A stretch of 64,000 bases of DNA from Massilia norwichensis (GTDB lineage Bacteria; Pseudomonadota; Gammaproteobacteria; Burkholderiales; Burkholderiaceae_D), in the NCBI RefSeq assembly GCF_024753245.1, contig NZ_JANUGX010000017.1, positions 56,612 to 120,611 of the forward strand. Direction: 5' to 3'. Of this stretch, positions 36,283-44,594 are shown piece after piece. Numbering within the stretch: the first letter of the stretch is position 1; every line of letters starts with the position of its first letter. A program made the position numbers and the translations under genes. The notes beneath the pieces are model-generated. The model was not told the origin of the DNA and searched no databases. It was given only the letters and a program-made list of their open reading frames with translations.

Positions 36283-37527
36283 ATGAACAAACGCATCATT
36301 GCGACTCTGCTCGCCTTGCCTCTGGCCGTCTCTACCGCTTACGCCCAGGATTCGTCCGGCGTGCGCATCAGCGGTTTCGGCACCGGCGCCCTCACCTGGA
36401 CCAACAGCGACCAGGCCGAATTCAGCCGCCCGAACCAGGCAAGCGGCGCCAGGAAGAACGTCACCACCGGCGTCGATTCCAACCTCGGCCTGCAGGCCGA
36501 CTACGCCATCAACAGCTGGCTGTCCGTCACCGGCCAGGGCCTGGTGCGCAAGGATGCCGAAGACGATTTCGGCGCCGAACTGTCCTGGGCCTTCGCCAAG
36601 GCCAGGATCAATGACGAGCTGAGCGTGCGCGTCGGCCGTATCGGCCTGCCGGTCTTCATGATCTCGGACTACCGCAACGTCGGCTATGCCAACACCTTCC
36701 TGCGTCCGCCGGGCGAACTGTACTCGCAGGTGCCGTTCAGCAGCATCACTGGCGCCGACGTCACCTGGCAGCACGGTTTCGGCGACACCAACGTCACCGC
36801 CCAGCTTGCCTATGGCGGCACCGAAAGCCAGTTGGTCGGCAACACCGTCGACGCACACCGCGTGAGCGCCCTGAACCTGGTGGCCGAGCACGGCCCGCTG
36901 ACCCTGCGCTTCGGCCGCGCCGACGCCAGGCTGTCGCTGAACACCTCGACCTCGCTCAACACCCTGCTGGCAGGCCTGCGCAGCGCCGGCACCGGCTACC
37001 GCTTCCCGCAACTGAACCAGCTGGCCGACGAGCTGCAGCTGAACAAGAAGAAGGCCTCCTTCACCTCGGCCGGCCTGGGCCTGGACTGGAACGACATCGT
37101 GGTCCAGACCGAATACGCCAAGCGCAAGACCGACAGCTATGTCAACGACACCAGTGCCTGGTACGCGATGGCCGGCTACCGCTTCGGCAAGGTCCTGCCC
37201 TACTACATCCACTCGGAACTGAAGATCGACAGCGTCCCGACCAACAGCGTCCCGGCAGCCTGCCCGGCCGGCTACCCGGCGGCCTGCACCCCGACCATGG
37301 CGACCCTGCGCGGCGGCGTCGACACGCTGAAGAACACCGGCATCGGCCAGGGCGAACAGAGCACCGACACCATCGGCGTGCGCTGGGACTTCCACCGCTC
37401 GGTGGCCCTGAAGGCCCAGATCGACCGCGTGCGTCCGCAGAACGGCCATGGCCTGTTCCTGGCACCGCAGCCTGGCTTCAAGGGCCCGGTCACCGTCGGC
37501 GCCGTCGCCCTCGACTTCGTGTTCTAA
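36283..37527 (+). CDS. Outer-membrane porin-like protein
   Basis: A 414-residue outer-membrane barrel protein. Residues 1-22 are a signal peptide (LAVSTAYAQ), followed by RISGFGTGALTWTNSDQAEF, many alternating amphipathic strands with Gly/aromatic borders and a C-terminal strand ending VALDFVF with the Phe needed for BAM-dependent insertion. It resembles porins found with small phosphate-type binding proteins rather than classic trimeric general porins. Two Cys in a loop (AACPAGYPAACTP) may form a disulfide. The frame opens at a TTG at 36268, but ATG 36283 gives a clean signal peptide. The binding-protein gene follows 18 bases later. Confidence 0.84.
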   Translation: MNKRIIATLLALPLAVSTAYAQDSSGVRISGFGTGALTWTNSDQAEFSRPNQASGARKNVTTGVDSNLGLQADYAINSWLSVTGQGLVRKDAEDDFGAELSWAFAKARINDELSVRVGRIGLPVFMISDYRNVGYANTFLRPPGELYSQVPFSSITGADVTWQHGFGDTNVTAQLAYGGTESQLVGNTVDAHRVSALNLVAEHGPLTLRFGRADARLSLNTSTSLNTLLAGLRSAGTGYRFPQLNQLADELQLNKKKASFTSAGLGLDWNDIVVQTEYAKRKTDSYVNDTSAWYAMAGYRFGKVLPYYIHSELKIDSVPTNSVPAACPAGYPAACTPTMATLRGGVDTLKNTGIGQGEQSTDTIGVRWDFHRSVALKAQIDRVRPQNGHGLFLAPQPGFKGPVTVGAVALDFVF

Positions 37528-37545
37528 AGCTTGAGAAAGAGACAG

Positions 37546-37965
37546 ATGAAAGCACTGATCAAGATCGCAGTTCTCTCTTCCTTCGCAGCCGCCGCACTGG
37601 CATCGGCCCTGCCGGCCATGGCCGAAGTGGTGGTGGTGGTCAACCCGAAGGCCGCGGAAAGCAGCATGAGCAAGGAGCAGGTCGCCCAGTTCTTCCTGGG
37701 TAAATCGTCGTCGATGACCCCGGTCGACCAGCCGGAAAGCGCCCCGATCCGCGGCGAGTTCTACAAGAAGGTCACCGACAAGGACGCCTCGCAGGTCAAG
37801 GCCCTGTGGTCCAAGCTGGTATTCACCGGCAAGGCCACGATGCCGAAGGAAGTCGGCGACAGCGCCGCCGTCAAGAAGGCGGTGGCGGCCGATCCGAAGG
37901 CCATCGGCTACATCGAGAAGAGCGCAGTCGACGGCTCGGTCAAGGTGATCTACACCGCCCCGTAA
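37546..37965 (+). CDS. Small periplasmic phosphate-binding-like protein (PstS-like)
   Basis: A 139-residue exported protein. Signal peptide 1-25 ends in LPAMA; the rest is one PBP-like domain with VVVVNPKAAESSMSKEQVAQ, FFLGKSSSMTPVDQ and VKKAVAADPKAIGYIEKSAV, matching short proteins annotated as phosphate ABC transporter substrate-binding proteins. At half the size of PstS it cannot form the usual two-lobed site alone, and no Pst permease genes are near. It lies between a porin and a chemotaxis receptor in one operon, so a sensing or capture role at the outer membrane or periplasm is likely. Ligand unknown. Confidence 0.82.
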   Translation: MKALIKIAVLSSFAAAALASALPAMAEVVVVVNPKAAESSMSKEQVAQFFLGKSSSMTPVDQPESAPIRGEFYKKVTDKDASQVKALWSKLVFTGKATMPKEVGDSAAVKKAVAADPKAIGYIEKSAVDGSVKVIYTAP

Positions 37966-37990
37966 GGCGACCCCATCACCGTTGGGAGTT

Positions 37991-38030
37991 CCGTCCGCAC
38001 CCGGTCTGCCGGGGCCGGACGGCTTCTTCG
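37991..38030 (+). terminator. Hairpin between binding-protein and chemoreceptor genes, possible attenuator
   Basis: CCGTCCG (37991-37997) pairs with CGGACGG (38016-38022), and inside it CCGG pairs with CCGG, followed by CTTCTTCGTTC. The T run is weak, so this may only partly terminate, reducing chemoreceptor expression relative to the porin and binding protein. Confidence 0.4.
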
Positions 38031-38055
38031 TTCACATTTCAGGAGATACGGCAGC

Positions 38056-39633
38056 ATGAGCATCAAGCGCAGGATTTGGGCACTACCGGTCATCTCGACC
38101 ATCATCTTCGGCCTGGGCGCGGCCGTCAGCGCGAGCATCGCGACCAGCGCCCTGAACTCCATCCACATGACCGAAAGCGTCGACTTTCCAGCCCTGGGCA
38201 GCTCGAAGGCGCTGGCGGCCGAAATCGAAGCGGTCACGAACGGCTTGCGCGACGCCGTCAGCGAAGGCGACAAGGCGCGTATCCAGCAGATCGGCGAGCA
38301 GGCCGGCAAGGTCCGCAGCCACCTGGCCGAAATCGGCAAGATCGAAGGCATGGCCGACACCGGCAAACGCCTGAGCAAAGAATTCGAGGATTACTATGCC
38401 CCGGCGCTGTCCGCCGCCAAGATCATGCTCGAACTCGAGCAGGGCGACGCCCAGGCCACCGTCGGCAAGATGCAGAGCGCACTGGGCGTGCTGAACACCG
38501 ACCTCGCCAAGTTCGGCGAAGCGGCCCAGCAGCAGTTCAAGGACGGCATCGAACGCAGCGCCTCGAAAGTGCGCGGCGTGGTAACCGCGATCGTCATCAC
38601 CGGCCTGATCGTGATCCTGGCCCTGGCCGCGGTCTCGTGGTTCGTGGTGCGCGCGATCTGGCAGCAACTCGGCGGCGAGCCGGAATATGCGCGCGAAATC
38701 GCCCGTGGCGTGGCCGCCGGCGACCTGTCGATGGAAATCCGGGTCGAGGACGGCGACAGCGCCAGCCTGCTGGTCGCGCTGAAGGAAATGCGCACCCGCC
38801 TGGCGACCATGGTGGCCGAGATCAAGACCTCGAGCGAGACCATCCAGATGGCCAGCGCCGAGATCGCCAGCGGCAACGCCGACCTGGCCAGCCGCACCGA
38901 ATCGCAGGCCTCGAGCCTGGGCAACACGACCCGTGCGATGGAATCCCTGACCGACACCGTGCGCGCCAACGCCGCCAACGCCAATCAGGCCAACGAACTG
39001 GTGGTTTCGGCCACCAGCATCGCCACCCGCGGCGGCGAAGTGGTCGGCAACGTGGTGCAGACCATGGGCTCGATCAGCGAGTCGTCGAAGAAGATCGTGG
39101 ACATCATCTCGGTCATCGACGGCATCGCCTTCCAGACCAACATCCTGGCGCTGAACGCGGCCGTCGAGGCGGCCCGCGCCGGCGAACAGGGCCGCGGCTT
39201 CGCGGTCGTGGCCGGCGAAGTGCGTACCCTGGCCCAGCGCTCGGCCGCCGCCGCCAAGGAGATCAAGGAACTGATCACCGCCTCGGTGTCGAAGGTCACC
39301 GCCGGCACCGCGCTGGTCGACGAAGCCGGCGCCACGATGGACCAGATCGTGAACTCGGTGCGCAAGGTGCACGATATCATGGCCGAGATCACCGAAGCCG
39401 GCCAGCGCCAGAGCGAAGGCATCGAACAGATCGGCCGCGCGATCGACGACATGGACCAGACCACGCAGCAGAACGCCGCCCTGGTCGAAGAAGCCTCGGC
39501 CGCCGCCGAGTCGCTGAGCGAGCAGACCGTGCAGCTGTCGAACGCCCTGGCCGTGTTCAAGCTCGACAACACGCCGACCCTGGCGGCATCGGCGGCCGCG
39601 CCTGCTGCCGGGAAGCACCTGGCGCTGCGCTGA
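38056..39633 (+). CDS. Methyl-accepting chemotaxis protein
   Basis: A 525-residue transmembrane chemoreceptor. TM1 is about 8-30 and TM2 173-198, with a four-helix-bundle periplasmic domain of some 140 residues between them; a HAMP linker follows, then the signalling hairpin with the invariant tip segment [16 protein letters not shown] (around 373-388). The C-terminus ends GKHLALR, so it lacks the NWETF-type CheR/CheB tether. AGGAGA precedes the ATG. Because it is the third gene after a porin and a binding protein, it may detect the binding protein in its loaded form, as Tar does with maltose-binding protein; this is inference. A tandem repeat begins 7 bases after the stop. Confidence 0.93.
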   Translation: MSIKRRIWALPVISTIIFGLGAAVSASIATSALNSIHMTESVDFPALGSSKALAAEIEAVTNGLRDAVSEGDKARIQQIGEQAGKVRSHLAEIGKIEGMADTGKRLSKEFEDYYAPALSAAKIMLELEQGDAQATVGKMQSALGVLNTDLAKFGEAAQQQFKDGIERSASKVRGVVTAIVITGLIVILALAAVSWFVVRAIWQQLGGEPEYAREIARGVAAGDLSMEIRVEDGDSASLLVALKEMRTRLATMVAEIKTSSETIQMASAEIASGNADLASRTESQASSLGNTTRAMESLTDTVRANAANANQANELVVSATSIATRGGEVVGNVVQTMGSISESSKKIVDIISVIDGIAFQTNILALNAAVEAARAGEQGRGFAVVAGEVRTLAQRSAAAAKEIKELITASVSKVTAGTALVDEAGATMDQIVNSVRKVHDIMAEITEAGQRQSEGIEQIGRAIDDMDQTTQQNAALVEEASAAAESLSEQTVQLSNALAVFKLDNTPTLAASAAAPAAGKHLALR

Positions 39634-39640
39634 AGGCTGA

Positions 39641-39731
39641 ACACCGTCGTCCCCGGCTGAATACCGTCGTCCCCGCCTGAATACCGTCGTCCCCGCCTGA
39701 ATACCGTCGTCCCCGCGCAGGCGGGGACGGC
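39641..39731. repeat. Tandem 20-base repeat built from REP half-elements, copy 4
   Basis: Four head-to-tail units of 20 bases: ACACCGTCGTCCCCGGCTGA, two exact copies of ATACCGTCGTCCCCGCCTGA (39661-39700), and a last unit that runs into a REP hairpin (CCGTCGTCCCCGC...GCGGGGACGG). It starts 7 bases after the chemoreceptor stop. There are no spacers, so it is not a CRISPR array. Copy number may vary between strains. Confidence 0.82.
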
Positions 39732-39812
39732 GGCCCCCGTATCTGGCCAAACTTGCAACCCGCCTTCCCTTCCCCTTAGAATCGATTCCTTCCCGACTCT
39801 TCCCAGTCAACT

Positions 39813-41126
39813 TTGGAATCCATACCCCTTTGGGCACTCGTCCTTGCCCTGGTCTTCCTGATTCTCTGCTCGGCCTTTTTCGCGATGGCGGAAACGGCCC
39901 TGATGGCAGCCAATAAATACCGCCTGCGCCACCTCGCCAGGCGCGGCCACCGCGGCGCCGTCACCACCCTGTGGCTGCTGGAGCGCACCGACAAGCTGTT
40001 GTCGCTGGTGCTGATCGCCAATACCCTGATCAATGCGATGGCCACCGCCCTGGTGACGGCGATCGCCATCATCTTCTTCGGCCAGGAAGAAAGCGTCATT
40101 ACGATCGCCATCGCCACCGCCAGCGTGGCTTTCCTGCTGATCGTGTTCGCCGAGATCGCGCCCAAGGTGATCGGCGCCACCTACCCCGAACGCATCGCGC
40201 TGGGCACCAGCCTGGTCCTGCGGCCGCTGATGAAGCTGGCCAAGCCGGCGATCTGGTTCGTCAACCTGTTCGTGTCAAGCATCCTGCGCCCGCTCGGCAT
40301 CCGCGCGCACAGCGGCGCCCAGCAGCAGCGCCTGTCGGCCGAGGAATTGCGCACCGTCGTGCTGGAAGGCGGCAACTTCATCCCGCAGAAGCACCAGAGC
40401 ATCCTGCTCAACCTGTTCGACCTGGAAAAGATCTCGGTTGAGGACATCATGACGCCGCGCAGCCAGGTCGAAGCCCTGAACCTGGCCCTGCCGATCGCGG
40501 ACATCATGGCCGAGCTGACGACCTCCTCCCACCGCAAGCTGCTCGTGTATGAGGGCGAGATCAACAAGGTGGTCGGCATCCTGACGGTGCGCAAGGCGGT
40601 GCGATTGCTGAACGAAGCGGGCGAACTGACGGTCGGGCACGTCCGCGCACTGCTCTCGCCGCCGTGTTTCATCCCGCAGGACACCGACGTCCTCGCCCAG
40701 CTCCAGTATTTCCAGGAACAGAAGGAAAGGCTGGGCATCATCGTCGACGAATATGGCGAGGTGCAGGGCCTGGTCACGCTCGAGGACATCATCGAGGAAA
40801 TGATCGGCGACTTCACGACCTCGACCCCGGACGAGGTGCGTGCCGACGCCCTGGCCTGGAATGCCAGCGGCGAGTGCCTGCTGGAGGGCAGCACCCCGCT
40901 GCGCGACATCAACAAGAAGCTGGGACTGGACCTGCCGCTGGACGGACCGAAGACGCTCAACGGCTTGCTGCTCGAACAACTGCAGGAGATTCCGGAGTGT
41001 CCGATTGCGCTGAAGCTGGGCGGGGTCGTGATCGAAGTGGTGCAGGTGCAGAATCAGTCAATCAAGGTGGTGAAACTGTTAAGGCCGGTTGTTATCAAAC
41101 GATGGAACCACGTCATCCCCGCGTAG
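39813..41126 (+). CDS. CNNM/CorC-family transporter (hemolysin-related, DUF21-CBS-CorC_HlyC)
   Basis: A 437-residue inner-membrane protein. The DUF21 domain (about 1-145) has four helices and the segment AFFAMAETALMAANKYRLRH; two CBS motifs lie near 205-325 (VEDIMTPRSQVEAL, GIIVDEYGEVQGLVTLEDII); the CorC_HlyC domain occupies about 345-425. Relatives take part in Mg2+ or Co2+ homeostasis; the hemolysin name is historical. The start is TTG at 39813. The last five codons (HVIPA) and the stop lie inside a REP element, so the insertion or expansion of that repeat set the present C-terminus. Confidence 0.88.
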   Translation: MESIPLWALVLALVFLILCSAFFAMAETALMAANKYRLRHLARRGHRGAVTTLWLLERTDKLLSLVLIANTLINAMATALVTAIAIIFFGQEESVITIAIATASVAFLLIVFAEIAPKVIGATYPERIALGTSLVLRPLMKLAKPAIWFVNLFVSSILRPLGIRAHSGAQQQRLSAEELRTVVLEGGNFIPQKHQSILLNLFDLEKISVEDIMTPRSQVEALNLALPIADIMAELTTSSHRKLLVYEGEINKVVGILTVRKAVRLLNEAGELTVGHVRALLSPPCFIPQDTDVLAQLQYFQEQKERLGIIVDEYGEVQGLVTLEDIIEEMIGDFTTSTPDEVRADALAWNASGECLLEGSTPLRDINKKLGLDLPLDGPKTLNGLLLEQLQEIPECPIALKLGGVVIEVVQVQNQSIKVVKLLRPVVIKRWNHVIPA

Positions 41127-41198
41127 GCGGGGATCCAAGTTTGCAGGCGTTTCGTTACTGCAAGCAAAACTTGGATTCCCGCCTTCGCGGGAATGACG
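41111..41198. repeat. REP-type double palindrome, copy 5
   Basis: CGTCATCCCCGC...GCGGGGA and TTCCCGC...GCGGGAATGACG face each other with inner flanks TCCAAGTTT and AAACTTGGA that pair. It overlaps the end of the preceding transporter gene, whose TAG stop (41124-41126) is in the loop of the first hairpin. 197 bases without recognisable features follow before pilB. Confidence 0.82.
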
Positions 41199-41395
41199 GC
41201 ACATTGCCACTGGAGCCAACATGTCACCGTTTCCCCACTTATCACCTCAGCAATACCATTTCGTCTACGTGGTATGCACGCCTCTATCCTCACCCCAATC
41301 TCTTTACAAATGTGATGCCTACGGGCATCATCCAAAGCAGCCACCGGGCATGAGCGTCCAGCCCGGCTCCTTGTCGCCACTCCGTCCCTGATCCT

Positions 41396-43129
41396 ATGGC
41401 AGCAGTCCTCCCGAACCCGACCGCAGGCACCGCATTGCCCGGGTTGGCGCGCGCCCTGGTCCAGGCCGGGCGCCTGAGCCTGCCGCAGGCGGACGGCCTG
41501 CAGAAAAAGGCGGCCGCCGACAAGACCGGTTTCATCGATACCCTGCTGGGCGCCGGCCTCATCGATGCGCGCAGCCTGGCCGTGTTCTGCGCCGAGACCT
41601 TCGGCTACCCGCTGCTCGACCTCTCCACCCTCGGTATCGAAGCCCTGCCGGCCAACGCCATCGACGCCCGCCTGATGCAGGCCCAGCGCGTGGTGGCCCT
41701 GTCCAAGCGCGGCAATAAACTGTCGGTGGCGCTGTCCGATCCGACCAATTCCCAGGCCCTGGACCAGATCAAGTTCCAGAGCGAAGCCTCGGTCGAGCCG
41801 GTGATCGTCGCCCACGACGCCCTGCTGGCCCTGCTGGCCACGCTGACCAAGAACGCCGAGCAGAGCATCAGCGAGCTGGTCGGCGAAGGCGACGACATCG
41901 AATTCGCCGACGAGGAACCGCAGCAGCCTTCGCAAGCCGAAGCCGCCGCCGCCACCGAAGTCGAGGACGCGCCCATCGTGCGCTTCCTGAACAAGGTGCT
42001 GATGGATGCGATCACGCTGGGCGCCTCCGACATCCACTTCGAGCCCTACGAAAAGCAGTACCGGATCCGCATGCGCGTGGACGGCGTGCTGCGCGACCAC
42101 CTGGCGCCGCCGCTGTCGATCCGCGACAAGCTGGTCTCGCGCATCAAGGTGCTGGCCAAGCTCGACATCTCCGAAAAGCGCGTGCCGCAGGACGGCCGCA
42201 TGCGCCTGGTGCTGTCGGCAACCAAGACCATCGACTTCCGCGTCAGCACCCTGCCGACCCTGTTCGGCGAGAAGACCGTCATGCGTATCCTCGACGCCAC
42301 CCAGGCGCAGATGGGCATCGACGCGCTCGGCTACGATCCGGACCAGAAGGCGCTGCTGATCGACGCCATCACCCGCCCCTACGGCATGGTGCTGGTGACG
42401 GGGCCGACCGGTTCCGGCAAGACGGTGTCTTTATATAGCTGCCTGAACCTGCTGAACAAACCGGGCATCAACATCTCGACCGCCGAAGACCCGGCCGAGA
42501 TCAACCTGCCGGGCGTGAACCAGGTCAACGTCAACGAGAAGGCGGGCCTGACCTTCCCGGTCGCGCTGAAGGCCTTCCTGCGCCAGGACCCGGACATCAT
42601 CATGGTCGGTGAGATCCGCGACCTGGAAACCGCCGACATCGCGATCAAGGCCGCCCAGACCGGCCACATGGTGTTCTCGACCCTGCACACCAACGATGCG
42701 CCGTCGACGCTGACGCGCCTGATGAACATGGGCGTGGCGCCCTTCAACATCGCCTCCTCCGTCATCCTGATCACGGCCCAGCGCCTGGCGCGCCGCCTGT
42801 GCGCCTGCAAGCAGCCGCTCGACATCGAGCGCGAGGTCTTGAGGTCCGCCGGCTTCCGCGACGCCGACCTCGACGGCGAATGGAAGCCCTACGGTCCGGT
42901 CGGCTGCGAGCGCTGCCTGGGCTCGGGCTACAAGGGCCGGGTCGGCATCTACCAGATCATGCCGATCTCCCCGGCGATCGAAGCCCTGATCCTGGCCAAC
43001 GGCAACGCGATGGAAATCGCCGCCCAGGCCGAAAGCGAAGGCGTGAATTCGCTGCGCCGCTCCGGCCTGATGAAGGTGAAACAGGGGCTGACCAGTCTCG
43101 AAGAAGTCCTTGGCTGCACCAACGAGTAG
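41396..43129 (+). CDS. pilB: Type IV pilus assembly ATPase PilB
   Basis: The hexameric cytoplasmic motor that drives pilus extension. The 577 residues have an N-terminal MshEN-like domain (residues 10-150) and a GspE/PilB ATPase core with LGASDIHFEPYEK, Walker A GPTGSGKT (near 335-342), the Asp box EDPAEINLPG, Walker B DIIMVGEIRD, the His box HMVFSTLHTNDA, and a C-terminal zinc module (CERCLGSGYKGRVGIYQ). The first half of the Cys pair is LCACK, C-x-C rather than the usual C-x-x-C. pilC follows after 19 bases. pilA is not in the window. Confidence 0.95.
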   Translation: MAAVLPNPTAGTALPGLARALVQAGRLSLPQADGLQKKAAADKTGFIDTLLGAGLIDARSLAVFCAETFGYPLLDLSTLGIEALPANAIDARLMQAQRVVALSKRGNKLSVALSDPTNSQALDQIKFQSEASVEPVIVAHDALLALLATLTKNAEQSISELVGEGDDIEFADEEPQQPSQAEAAAATEVEDAPIVRFLNKVLMDAITLGASDIHFEPYEKQYRIRMRVDGVLRDHLAPPLSIRDKLVSRIKVLAKLDISEKRVPQDGRMRLVLSATKTIDFRVSTLPTLFGEKTVMRILDATQAQMGIDALGYDPDQKALLIDAITRPYGMVLVTGPTGSGKTVSLYSCLNLLNKPGINISTAEDPAEINLPGVNQVNVNEKAGLTFPVALKAFLRQDPDIIMVGEIRDLETADIAIKAAQTGHMVFSTLHTNDAPSTLTRLMNMGVAPFNIASSVILITAQRLARRLCACKQPLDIEREVLRSAGFRDADLDGEWKPYGPVGCERCLGSGYKGRVGIYQIMPISPAIEALILANGNAMEIAAQAESEGVNSLRRSGLMKVKQGLTSLEEVLGCTNE

Positions 43130-43148
43130 TTTAGATACGGGAAAACAC

Positions 43149-44384
43149 ATGGCAACTTCGGCCCAAGTACGCAGCGCTGGCGGCGCCCAGATCAAGGAAT
43201 CCGTCTACGCCTGGGAAGGCAAGGACAAGACCGGCAAGACCGTGCGCGGCGAAATGCGCGCCGGCGGCGAAACCGTCGTCAACGTGACCCTGCGCCGCCA
43301 GGGCATCGTGGTGGTCAAGGTCAAGAAGAAGGCCTACCGCAGCGGCAAGAAGATCACCGAAAAAGACCTGGGCCTGTTCACGCGCCAGCTGGCCACCATG
43401 ATGAAGGCCGGCGTGCCGCTGCTGCAATCCTTCGACATCGTCGGCAAGGGCCATTCGAATCCGTCGATGTCCAAGCTGATCATGGACCTGCGCGCCGACA
43501 TCGAGACCGGCACCAGCCTGAACAACGCCTTCCGCAAGTACCCGCTCTACTTCGACCCGCTGTTCTGCAACCTGGTCGGCGCCGGCGAACAGGCCGGTAT
43601 CCTGGAAGACCTGCTGACGCGCCTGGCGATCTACAAGGAAAAGACGCTGGCGCTGAAAGCCAAGATCAAATCCGCCCTCACCTACCCGATCTCGATCCTG
43701 GCGATCGCCTTCATCGTCACCGCGGTGATCATGATCTGGGTGGTGCCGGCCTTCAAGGAAGTGTTCAGCAGCTTCGGCGCCGACCTGCCGACCCCGACCC
43801 TGGTGGTGATGGCGATGTCCGACTTCGTCGTCAAGTGGTGGTACATCATCTTCGGCTCGCTGTTCGGCGCGATCTACTTCTTCTTCCAGTCCTGGCGCCG
43901 CTCGCTGAAGATGCAGCAGGCGATGGACCGCCTGCTGCTGCGCCTGCCGGTCTTCGGCGAAGTGATCCGCAAGGCCACCATCGCGCGCTGGACCCGCACG
44001 CTGGCGACCATGTTCGCGGCCGGCGTGCCGCTGGTCGAAGCCCTCGACTCGGTCGGCGGCGCGGCCGGCAACGCGGTCTACCTCGACGCGACGCGCAAGA
44101 TCCAGACCGAAGTCAGCACCGGTACCAGCCTGACGGTGGCGATGCAGAACGCCAATGTGTTCCCGAACATGGTGACCCAGATGGTCGCCATCGGCGAGGA
44201 ATCGGGTGCGCTGGACAGCATGCTGGGCAAGGTCGCCGACTTCTATGAAGAGGAAGTCGACGAGGCCGTGAGTGCGCTGTCTTCGCTGATGGAGCCGATG
44301 ATTATGGTGATCCTGGGTGTGCTGATTGGCGGTCTTGTTGTGGCGATGTATCTGCCTATCTTCAAGCTGGGGGCGGTGGTTTAA
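43149..44384 (+). CDS. pilC: Type IV pilus inner-membrane platform protein PilC
   Basis: A 411-residue polytopic protein that anchors PilB and the retraction ATPase at the inner membrane. It has two GspF-type repeats: the first around 70-195 (FTRQLATMMKAGVPLLQSFD) and the second around 270-400 (RTLATMFAAGVPLVEALDSV), with helices near 175-200, 225-250 and 380-405. Length is normal for PilC. It follows pilB by 19 bases. In related genomes pilD comes next, but here two unrelated genes lie between pilC and pilD. Confidence 0.95.
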   Translation: MATSAQVRSAGGAQIKESVYAWEGKDKTGKTVRGEMRAGGETVVNVTLRRQGIVVVKVKKKAYRSGKKITEKDLGLFTRQLATMMKAGVPLLQSFDIVGKGHSNPSMSKLIMDLRADIETGTSLNNAFRKYPLYFDPLFCNLVGAGEQAGILEDLLTRLAIYKEKTLALKAKIKSALTYPISILAIAFIVTAVIMIWVVPAFKEVFSSFGADLPTPTLVVMAMSDFVVKWWYIIFGSLFGAIYFFFQSWRRSLKMQQAMDRLLLRLPVFGEVIRKATIARWTRTLATMFAAGVPLVEALDSVGGAAGNAVYLDATRKIQTEVSTGTSLTVAMQNANVFPNMVTQMVAIGEESGALDSMLGKVADFYEEEVDEAVSALSSLMEPMIMVILGVLIGGLVVAMYLPIFKLGAVV

Positions 44385-44594
44385 TCCCGCTGCTGCTTGT
44401 TCCTGCCGGCGCCACCAGGCGCCGGCCACGGTGCCTGGCGCATCCAGGCGCGCGACCTGCAACGGGTCAAGCTGTACGTCACCTGCCCGCGCAAGAATAC
44501 CCAGTTACCCACCAGGCTTGTCTAACCCCACCCTGGTAGATAACAATAGAAAATTGTCAGCAATAAATCTATTCTTGCACCGGGACCCAGCACC

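Noticed and set aside
39641..39720. Short tandem repeats considered as a CRISPR array
   Set aside because: Units are adjacent without spacers and derive from the REP hairpin.
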